Source: DASVCZ01 sp036381335
GTDB lineage: Bacteria; Patescibacteriota; Microgenomatia; UBA1400; PJMF01
Assembly (NCBI GenBank): GCA_036381335.1
Contig: DASVCZ010000048.1
Span: 1 to 11,381 of the forward strand
DNA length: 11,381 nt
Direction: 5' to 3'
In this document: positions 5,528-11,381 of the stretch, piece after piece
Layout of the letters: every line of letters starts with the position of its first letter
How positions within the stretch are numbered: the first letter of the stretch is position 1
The notes under the pieces: model-generated
Told to the model about the DNA's origin: nothing
The model's database searches: none
What the model saw: the letters and a program-made list of their open reading frames with translations, nothing else
Translations under genes and position numbers: made by a program

Positions 5528-7927
5528 ATGGTCGATAATGAACTAGCCAAGAAACTCCAAGAACAAGATCGTCAGCTGCCAGCCAACCAGCTGGTATTGC
5601 CGGTGGTCCCTATTAGAGAAGGTGTCCTTTTCCCCAGTACTGAGTCTGTGTTAACCTTTGGTCGAGAAGTCTCCATTAACGCCATTAAAGCCTCCCTCAA
5701 AAGCCGAAAACTGATTGTCTTGGTCACCCAAAAAGATGCTAACGTCGACAAGCCTGAACCTCAGCACTTATATGAAATCGGGACGCTGGCGGTAGTGGAA
5801 CGCACTCTCAAGACTGATGATCAACTGAATGCCCTGGTTCGTGGTTTAGGTCGGATTAGGATTAACCGATACATCCGAACGGAACCCAGTTTATTAGCTC
5901 AAGTAACCAAGTTGGAAGACACGCTCATTCACGATGAAGAGCTGGGAGTGATGGTCAAACACCTTCAAAAAGAATTCCGAAAATTGGTCCAAATGGGTAA
6001 ACCAGTGGAATTCCTTAATTTCATGAAGCTAATGAGTGGAGGGACTGAAAGCGAGCTGGCTGACCAAATTGCCAGTAGCTTGACCATTAAAACTAAAGAA
6101 AAACAAGAGTTATTGGAGACACTGGAAGTTAAAGTCCGTCTCCAAAAAGTAACTCAACACCTGTCACATGAACTAAAAGTCCTGGAAATCGAAAAAGACG
6201 TAGCCCATAAAACTCAAGCCAAGTTCGACAAAAGTATGCGCGAGAGCGTACTCCGGGAACGACTTAAAACCATTCAAAAAGAACTCGGAGAACTGGAAGA
6301 TGAAGAAGAGGTGATGGGCGAGTACGAAGGAAAGTTCAAAAAACTAACTGCTCCCAAAGAGGTTAAGGATAAGATTAGTAAAGAAATGAAACGCCTGAAA
6401 CAGCTGTCGGTCAATAATCCTGAGGGTGGATACATTCGTACCTGGCTCGACACCATGTTTGAACTGCCTTGGGGTGAGTACAGTAAAGGCAATTTTGACT
6501 TGCAAAAAGCGGAAAAAATTCTAGAGAAAAATCATTACGGCCTGGAAGAAGTTAAAAATCGTATCTTGGAACTGATCGCTGTGTTACAACTAAAGCAGAA
6601 AACTAACACTCCTCCTGCCGTCAACAAAAAAGCAGCCAGAAGTAACGAAATCCCTACTATCTTATGTTTTGTGGGACCTCCGGGTGTCGGTAAAACCAGT
6701 ATCGGCCGATCAGTAGCTGAAGCCCTAGGTCGAAAATTCGTTAAAGTTTCTCTGGGAGGCATTCGGGATGAAGCTGAAATTCGTGGCCACCGTCGGACCT
6801 ATGTCGGAGCCATGCCCGGTCGAATTATCAATGGCATGCGTCAAGCCGGGACCATGAATCCCGTTTTCATGCTCGATGAAATTGATAAAGTCGGCGCTGA
6901 CTTCCGAGGCGACCCTTCGGCTGCTTTGTTAGAGGCCTTGGATCCAGAGCAAAATGACCACTTTGAAGACCATTACTTAGATGCAGCTTTTGACTTGTCT
7001 AAAGTACTCTTTATTACCACCGCTAACACTTTGGAAACAATCCCCCCAGCTCTGCGTGACCGGTTAGAAATTATTACTTATTCGGGTTACACCACGGAAG
7101 AGAAGTTTAAGATTGCTCAACAATACTTGATTAAGAAAACCTTGGAAGCCAACGGCTTAACGTCAGCTCGGGTGAGTATTACCAGTCCGGCTGTAGAAAA
7201 AGTTATCCAAGAATATACTCGAGAGGCCGGAGTCCGTGATCTGGAACGGAACTTAGGCAAACTGATGCGAAAAGTGGCGCGAAAACTGGTAGAAGGCACT
7301 AAGCAAAAAATTCAAGTTAATCCCCGCAAAGTTGTCGAATATCTGGGACCCGAAAAGTTTGACGTAACCTTGACTGAAGAAAAAGACTTGGTTGGGTTGG
7401 CCACTGGTCTAGCTTGGACCAGCGTCGGAGGAGATGTTCTCTTTATTGAGGTGGCCCTAACTCCGGGGAAAGGTGAAATCAAGTTAACTGGTAAACTGGG
7501 TGACGTGATGAAGGAGTCTGCTCAAGCGGCGCTGACCTACGTTAAAGCAAACGCCAAGAAACTCGGCATTGATCAAAAAGATATTGAAAAACACAATATT
7601 CACATCCATGTCCCTGAAGGGGCAGTGCCCAAAGATGGTCCCTCAGCTGGTATTACCATGACCACCGCTATTATTTCTGCCTTTACTAAACGGCCAGTCA
7701 ATAGAGAAGTGGCCATGACCGGTGAAGTGACGCTTCGCGGCCGAATTCTGCGCATCGGAGGTCTGAAAGAGAAGAGTATTGCCGCTCATCGAGCAGGCAG
7801 CAAAGTCATCATTATTCCTAAAGACAACGAACGTGACTTGATAGAAGTTCCTGATTCCGTTAAAAAGACAATTACTTTCAAGCCAGTCAGTCATATGGAT
7901 CAAGTGGTGGGTATTGCGCTCAAATAA
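5528..7927 (+). CDS. lon: ATP-dependent protease Lon (LonA type)
   Basis: Lon is a cytosolic hexamer that unfolds and degrades damaged and regulatory proteins. From the ATG at 5528 it has 799 residues, close to the usual 780-820. In order: the N-terminal substrate-binding LON domain beginning at LVLPVVPIREGVLFP; a long charged helical region; the AAA+ module with Walker A GPPGVGKT (383-390) and Walker B VFMLDE (446-451); and the protease domain with nucleophile Ser706 in DGPSAG and its partner Lys749 in GGLKEK, at the same 43-residue spacing as the Ser/Lys dyad of E. coli Lon. All key residues are present. The frame is open further upstream to 5432, but that extension (MNRTGPWFESMI...) is only translated tRNA repeat and promoter, so it is not real. 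A hairpin follows directly after the stop. Confidence 0.97.
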   Translation: MVDNELAKKLQEQDRQLPANQLVLPVVPIREGVLFPSTESVLTFGREVSINAIKASLKSRKLIVLVTQKDANVDKPEPQHLYEIGTLAVVERTLKTDDQLNALVRGLGRIRINRYIRTEPSLLAQVTKLEDTLIHDEELGVMVKHLQKEFRKLVQMGKPVEFLNFMKLMSGGTESELADQIASSLTIKTKEKQELLETLEVKVRLQKVTQHLSHELKVLEIEKDVAHKTQAKFDKSMRESVLRERLKTIQKELGELEDEEEVMGEYEGKFKKLTAPKEVKDKISKEMKRLKQLSVNNPEGGYIRTWLDTMFELPWGEYSKGNFDLQKAEKILEKNHYGLEEVKNRILELIAVLQLKQKTNTPPAVNKKAARSNEIPTILCFVGPPGVGKTSIGRSVAEALGRKFVKVSLGGIRDEAEIRGHRRTYVGAMPGRIINGMRQAGTMNPVFMLDEIDKVGADFRGDPSAALLEALDPEQNDHFEDHYLDAAFDLSKVLFITTANTLETIPPALRDRLEIITYSGYTTEEKFKIAQQYLIKKTLEANGLTSARVSITSPAVEKVIQEYTREAGVRDLERNLGKLMRKVARKLVEGTKQKIQVNPRKVVEYLGPEKFDVTLTEEKDLVGLATGLAWTSVGGDVLFIEVALTPGKGEIKLTGKLGDVMKESAQAALTYVKANAKKLGIDQKDIEKHNIHIHVPEGAVPKDGPSAGITMTTAIISAFTKRPVNREVAMTGEVTLRGRILRIGGLKEKSIAAHRAGSKVIIIPKDNERDLIEVPDSVKKTITFKPVSHMDQVVGIALK

Positions 7928-7945
7928 CTTTGCAGTCATGCAAAG
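7928..7945 (+). terminator. Hairpin directly after the lon stop codon
   Basis: CTTTGCA and TGCAAAG form a perfect 7-bp stem with a 4-nt loop, starting one base after the TAA. No T-tract follows, so it is not a classic intrinsic terminator; it may protect the 3' end or slow polymerase. Confidence 0.35.
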
Positions 7946-7969
7946 AACATACAAAGAAGTAGTGTTCCC

Positions 7970-7978
7970 TGGTACACT
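7970..7978 (+). promoter_or_regulatory. Extended -10 promoter of the lipoprotein operon
   Basis: TGG followed by TACACT (7973-7978) ends 6 nt before the ATG at 7985, again predicting a start of transcription at the start codon. No good -35 is seen 16-18 nt upstream, as is usual for extended -10 promoters. Confidence 0.55.
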
Positions 7979-7984
7979 ATACCT

Positions 7985-8899
7985 ATGTTCAAGCTACGTT
8001 ATTTAAGCCTAGCTTTCTTCTTAGTTGTTAGCTCTTTTATTTTAAGCGGCTGTAATCTCCTTAACCGCAGAAATGTGGCCGGTCTACAAGTGATTACTAA
8101 TGATGTGCCGGTATCAGTATTTTTAAATGATCAATATCTTGATAAATCTCCTTTAATCGTTAAAGACTTAAAGCCAGGCACCTATACGCTAGAGATCCAA
8201 CCAGACGATGCCACTTTAGTTCCCTACGAAACTCAAGTTACCTTGCGGAAGGGTCTACTGACAGTGGTCACCTGGAAACCGGGAACTACTCCTGAGACGA
8301 GTGGCGGGGTCATTTACGAACTTGAAGAAATTGCTGACAGTAGTAAGACAGAGGTTTCGGTCGTGTCTTTGCCAGACGGGGCAATTATTAGTTTAGATCA
8401 AGGGACCAAAGAGTTTGCCCCCACCCTGATGACCGAACTCACACCTGGTAATCACGAATTTGAAGCTAGTTTGCCATCGTACGAAACTCAACAGCATACT
8501 ATTAATGCTGTCCAAGGACATCGACTTCACATTACCGTCAAACTCGCCAAGAGTGAGCGCAATGGAGCAACCCCCACGCCTGCAGCCTCACCGGCAGCTC
8601 CTACTGCCACCATCTCTGCAACTACTGCTACACCCTCTGCTCAACCGTTACGGACAGCCGTCAGTAATCCTACCCTAACCGGGCCGACCGTTACCATTGA
8701 GCCAACCAACTACTTTCAAAATGGAGTAGAGGGACTGCGAGTCCGAGATCAAGCCAGTCCCGCTGGTAAAGAAATCGGTTTCGCAGAAAGCAGCAAAAGT
8801 TATGTCTATTTAGGAGAAACTGAAAACGGCTGGTATAAAATTCAAATCGGCACCTTAACTGGCTGGGTCAGTGGTCAGTACGCTACGCTTTCGGAATAA
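7985..8899 (+). CDS. PEGA-domain and SH3b-domain lipoprotein
   Basis: A 304-residue envelope lipoprotein. Residues 1-22 form a lipoprotein signal peptide with lipobox LSGC and Cys23 as the lipidated residue. Two PEGA-like beta repeats follow (about 33-100 and 118-190), recognisable by VSVFLNDQYLDKSPL...LKPGTYTLEI and AIISLDQGTKEFAPT...LTPGNHEFEA. Residues 192-230 are a Pro/Thr/Ala-rich flexible linker. The end (about 236-304) is a bacterial SH3 domain (GLRVRDQAS...YVYLGETENGWYKIQI...GWVSGQYATL). PEGA and SH3b domains are associated with binding surface polysaccharide or peptidoglycan, so the protein probably sits on the outer face of the cytoplasmic membrane and contacts the cell wall. The membrane-protein gene starts 3 nt after its stop, so they form an operon. 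The exact ligand is unknown. Confidence 0.85.
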   Translation: MFKLRYLSLAFFLVVSSFILSGCNLLNRRNVAGLQVITNDVPVSVFLNDQYLDKSPLIVKDLKPGTYTLEIQPDDATLVPYETQVTLRKGLLTVVTWKPGTTPETSGGVIYELEEIADSSKTEVSVVSLPDGAIISLDQGTKEFAPTLMTELTPGNHEFEASLPSYETQQHTINAVQGHRLHITVKLAKSERNGATPTPAASPAAPTATISATTATPSAQPLRTAVSNPTLTGPTVTIEPTNYFQNGVEGLRVRDQASPAGKEIGFAESSKSYVYLGETENGWYKIQIGTLTGWVSGQYATLSE

Positions 8900-8902
8900 T
8901 AT

Positions 8903-10561
8903 ATGTGGCAACGTCATCGCGCTTCAATTGGCCTCTTACTTTCCACCTGGGGATTATTTTTCACTATCTTATTTTCTAAAATAATTGAACTCACCCCGGA
9001 AGGACTTTACGCCGGGCACGTTCATGTCTGGGGCGACTGGTCTTTACACGTAAGTTTGGCACATATTTTTGCCTACAAATCACCTGGCGAATGGTTTATT
9101 AATCATCCCTACTATGCCGGTGGCAAATTAACATATCCCTTTTTAGCCAATATGATTTCTGGCTTGCTGGTCAGAGTTGGCATGTCACTCGACCTAGCCT
9201 TTATTATTCCGTCTATCGTATTTTCTCTAGCCTTATTACTGGTCATGTATGGAGTTTATTATTTAGTCCTACGATCCCAAAAAGGCGCACTACTAGCTGT
9301 CAATTTTTTTCTTTTGGCTTCTGGGCCAGGCTTTATTAATTGGCTATATCACTGGTTCAGTTCGGGCGCTGCTTGGGCAGACGTCATACCCAAGTATGAC
9401 ATTACTCGCCTTGAAAAGGAGTACCAGTGGTTGGCGGGGAACTTCATTAATGGCATGCTCATGCCTCAACGAGCATTTCTCATCGGTATGGTTTTGGCTG
9501 CCGGCTCGCTAGTGTGCTTACTCTACGTCATGAGTTTTTGGGAAACAAAGGTGCGCTTTCGGCATCAGCAGCGCATATTGCTGCTGGGTGGAGTGCTGGC
9601 TGCCATCCTCCCCATTACCCACATGCATAGCTTTATCGCCTTAGTCATCGTTGCTGGTCTGACCTGTCTGCCGTGGTGGAAGAAATGGCAGTCACTGGCC
9701 TGGTATGTCATCCCAGCCGGAATCATATCTACCATCCTTTACTTCAGCTTTGTGGCCGGCGGCATAGAAAATCCCAACTTTATGCAGATAAGGATTGGCT
9801 GGACAGCACCCGATACGATCCTCGGCTGGTTTTATATGTGGTGGAGAATTTATGGAGTCATGATCCCGCTGGCAATGTTGAGTGTTGGATTGATGATTAA
9901 AGATCGAATGCCGTGGTACAAAATCAGTTTTATAACTAGCTTTTTTGTTATTTTTGGCCTGGGTAATATCATTCAATTCCAACCAATTGCTTGGGACAAC
10001 TCCAAGTTATTTTTGTGGTCATATTTTGGTTTTTCGGCGGCGGCAGCTTATCTGATTATTACGTACTTTGATCGCAAATGGCTGCCTAAACTTATGGGCG
10101 TTTTCCTGTGTCTGATGTTGGTCAGTTCTGGTTTACTAGAGATCGCCCGACTCTACCAGTTTGACCAAAATAGAATCATGATGAGTTCAGTAGAAGACAT
10201 TCACTTAGGCGAGTTTGTGCGCAATCACACTCCAGAGAGCGCTCGTTTTCTGACAGAGCCGACTCACAACCACCCCGTCATGATGTGGGGCACCAGACCA
10301 ATTCTCTTAGGGTATCCGGGTTGGGCCTGGAACTTTGGCTTCTTGTATCACCAGCGAGAGGCTGATATACCACGGATGTACCAAGGAGGATCGGCAGCGT
10401 TGGAGTTACTGCGTCACTATCAAATAGAGTACGTAGTGGTCGGATCAGGAGAACTCCGGTCTCAGAAAGCAAATGAAGGTTTCTTTTCCTCACAGTTTCC
10501 AATTGTCTATAGTAGTCCCCACTATCGCGTCTATGACGTGAGAAGTCTTATTCTTAACTGA
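8903..10561 (+). CDS. Polytopic membrane protein, GT-C glycosyltransferase-like
   Basis: A 552-residue protein with about 12 predicted membrane helices (for example 9-29, 84-106, 108-126, 190-212, 224-258, 266-286, 305-330, 340-358, 370-390, 397-417). A large first external loop carries HVHVWGDWSLHV (39-50). An acidic residue in that loop is the hallmark of GT-C transferases, which use lipid-phosphate sugars, so Asp45 is the candidate catalytic or metal site. The soluble tail (about 425-552), with FVRNHTPESARFLT, LLGYPGWAW and YQIEYVVVG, resembles tails of large uncharacterised bacterial and archaeal membrane proteins of this kind. It is coupled to the lipoprotein gene (3-nt gap, no Shine-Dalgarno), which suggests a joint envelope task such as surface glycan synthesis or protein glycosylation. 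Its last 31 bp overlap the converging glycosyltransferase gene. The GT-C call is by architecture only; an O-antigen polymerase-like role is possible. Confidence 0.65.
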   Translation: MWQRHRASIGLLLSTWGLFFTILFSKIIELTPEGLYAGHVHVWGDWSLHVSLAHIFAYKSPGEWFINHPYYAGGKLTYPFLANMISGLLVRVGMSLDLAFIIPSIVFSLALLLVMYGVYYLVLRSQKGALLAVNFFLLASGPGFINWLYHWFSSGAAWADVIPKYDITRLEKEYQWLAGNFINGMLMPQRAFLIGMVLAAGSLVCLLYVMSFWETKVRFRHQQRILLLGGVLAAILPITHMHSFIALVIVAGLTCLPWWKKWQSLAWYVIPAGIISTILYFSFVAGGIENPNFMQIRIGWTAPDTILGWFYMWWRIYGVMIPLAMLSVGLMIKDRMPWYKISFITSFFVIFGLGNIIQFQPIAWDNSKLFLWSYFGFSAAAAYLIITYFDRKWLPKLMGVFLCLMLVSSGLLEIARLYQFDQNRIMMSSVEDIHLGEFVRNHTPESARFLTEPTHNHPVMMWGTRPILLGYPGWAWNFGFLYHQREADIPRMYQGGSAALELLRHYQIEYVVVGSGELRSQKANEGFFSSQFPIVYSSPHYRVYDVRSLILN

Positions 10562-11232
10562 AGTGATTCTCGCAATGCCTTAACTATCACCCGCGGATGA
10601 TTACCCGTTGGCACTCCAAATTTACGAGGATAATGACTTACCGGGAGCTCTTTAAGAGCTACTTTTCTCTTTCTTAAGTAATAAAGAAGTTCGGTACTAA
10701 TCATGGCACCCCGTGATTTTAATTTAGTCAAAGGAATTTTTTCTTTTTTAAGTAATTTAAAAGCACAATCAATATCTTTAACTTTAATTCGGAAAAGCAA
10801 TTGAATATAGAGTTTAAATAACTGAGCATTAAAATGTCTTTTCCATCCTTCTGCCCGGTTTTTCCGGTAGCCAATAACGGCGTTATACTTGGTGGTCCAA
10901 GGCAAAAAATCAATCAATTCTCTGACATCAAATTGACCATCACCATCGGTTAAGAAAACCCAGTCGTATGTGGCTGCCATTAACCCAGAGTGAACAGCTG
11001 CTCCATAGCCCATATTTTTTTCATGCGACACTAGACGCAGAAAGGGATACTTTTTCTGCAATCTATGAGTCGTTCCGATTGTGTGGTCGTGACTGCCATC
11101 ATTGACCACAATAACTTCAAACTTCTTGGTAATTTGAGGTAGAACAGTGGTTAAATCTTTAACTAAATGAGGAATATTTTTAGCTTCGTTATAGCAAGGC
11201 AAGAAGACCGAGAGTGAAGATAGCTTTTTCAT
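10531..11232 (-). CDS. Family 2 glycosyltransferase, DPM1/GtrB-like
   Basis: A 233-residue GT-A domain. SVFLPCYNEAKNI (8-20) is the typical N-terminal nucleotide-sugar strand, VIVVNDGSHD (40-49) binds the nucleotide, and TDGDGQFD (95-102) contains the DxD-like metal site. Conserved AAVHSG and CAFKL segments follow. There are no membrane helices, unlike GtrB/ArnC with their two C-terminal helices, so it is closest in layout to soluble dolichol-phosphate-mannose-synthase-like enzymes that load a sugar from a nucleotide donor onto a lipid phosphate. Such a product is what a GT-C enzyme like the converging membrane protein would use, a functional link I infer. I chose the ATG at 11232; in-frame upstream GTG and TTG codons exist (the TTG overlaps the tpiA stop), and no clear Shine-Dalgarno decides. 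It lies downstream of tpiA on the same strand and is probably co-transcribed with it. Confidence 0.88.
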   Translation of the reverse strand: MKKLSSLSVFLPCYNEAKNIPHLVKDLTTVLPQITKKFEVIVVNDGSHDHTIGTTHRLQKKYPFLRLVSHEKNMGYGAAVHSGLMAATYDWVFLTDGDGQFDVRELIDFLPWTTKYNAVIGYRKNRAEGWKRHFNAQLFKLYIQLLFRIKVKDIDCAFKLLKKEKIPLTKLKSRGAMISTELLYYLRKRKVALKELPVSHYPRKFGVPTGNHPRVIVKALRESLQLRIRLLTS

Positions 11233-11255
11233 GCTCTGGTATTTTCTCACTCTTT

Positions 11256-11381
11256 TCAACTTTTACAGCTATTAATTAGCTCCAAAAAAGTGGAAACATC
11301 TAAGCTAGCTGTGCCAACTAATACCCCGTCAGAAATCTCTATATATTTAGCCACATTATCAGGCGTCACACTACCCCCATA
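11256..11381 (-). CDS. tpiA: Triosephosphate isomerase, C-terminal 41 residues (cut by window edge)
   Basis: The frame entering from the right edge reads YGGSVTPDNV, then DGVLVGTASLD, and ends at TGA. YGGSV is the conserved phosphate-binding strand of triosephosphate isomerase, and the (D)G-x-LVG-x-ASL motif is the next phosphate-binding loop before the last helix. The enzyme interconverts dihydroxyacetone phosphate and glyceraldehyde 3-phosphate in glycolysis. The catalytic Lys, His and Glu lie outside the window. The stop is 23 nt before the glycosyltransferase ATG, in the same direction. Confidence 0.93.
   Translation of the reverse strand, partial: YGGSVTPDNVAKYIEISDGVLVGTASLDVSTFLELINSCKS

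Noticed and set aside
7945..7967. GAACA...TGTTC inverted repeat upstream of the lipoprotein gene
   Set aside because: Five-base arms with a 13-nt spacer are expected by chance, and the spacing does not fit LexA or another operator I know.
11233..11259. TTG start of the glycosyltransferase overlapping the tpiA stop
   Set aside because: The GT-A fold begins just after the ATG at 11232; the extra nine residues are basic with no family match. Not fully excluded.
1..11381. CRISPR array, insertion sequence or recoded TGA
   Set aside because: No regularly spaced repeats beyond the two tRNA-derived copies, no transposase or integrase, and TGA ends tpiA and the membrane protein at the expected places.

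Overview
The window is a moderate-GC bacterial segment with short spacers, and no interruption is visible in any housekeeping gene. Standard stop codons are used, including TGA, so the Gracilibacteria/Absconditabacteria code is not in play. Several things together suggest a Patescibacteria/CPR-type bacterium: leaderless-looking genes next to one with a strong Shine-Dalgarno, a stand-alone GIY-YIG protein, a PEGA/SH3b lipoprotein, and a tRNA gene with no encoded CCA. This assignment is an inference from gene style, not from a marker phylogeny.

Layout: 3-938 is a Fic-family protein with a C-terminal winged helix, probably 5'-incomplete. At 935-961 lies a CIRCE-like inverted repeat, then a sigma70-type promoter and clpB (1023-3584) with a perfect AGGAGG. 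Next is an apparently AT-richer accessory stretch (about 3590-5480). It holds an orphan Hanks-type kinase with no recognisable glycine loop, two tiny membrane proteins (66 and 34 aa), tRNA-Ile(GAU), and a GIY-YIG gene framed by two tRNA-Ile-derived 59-bp repeats. Then comes lon (5528-7927), a PEGA-PEGA-SH3b lipoprotein (7985-8899), and a polytopic GT-C-like membrane protein (8903-10561). On the minus strand, the 3' end of tpiA (11256-11381) is followed by a DPM/GtrB-like family 2 glycosyltransferase (10531-11232), whose tail overlaps the membrane protein gene by 31 bp.

How the genes relate: ClpB (disaggregase) and Lon (protease) are the protein quality-control core, and the CIRCE-like site suggests HrcA-type heat-shock control of clpB. 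The lipoprotein and GT-C-like protein form a two-gene envelope operon that converges with a glycosyltransferase, so the right end is probably devoted to cell-surface glycans.

Most notable is 5017-5476. An intact tRNA-Ile gene is followed by two remodelled copies of its 3' portion, in which the anticodon arm has become a 16-bp near-palindrome. They frame the GIY-YIG gene exactly: its ATG shares the terminal A of a CCA tail and its stop codon lies in tRNA D-loop sequence. This looks like a tRNA-derived nuclease cassette. A second pattern is that -10 hexamers end about 6-11 nt before the ATG of at least four genes, which predicts leaderless or nearly leaderless mRNAs.
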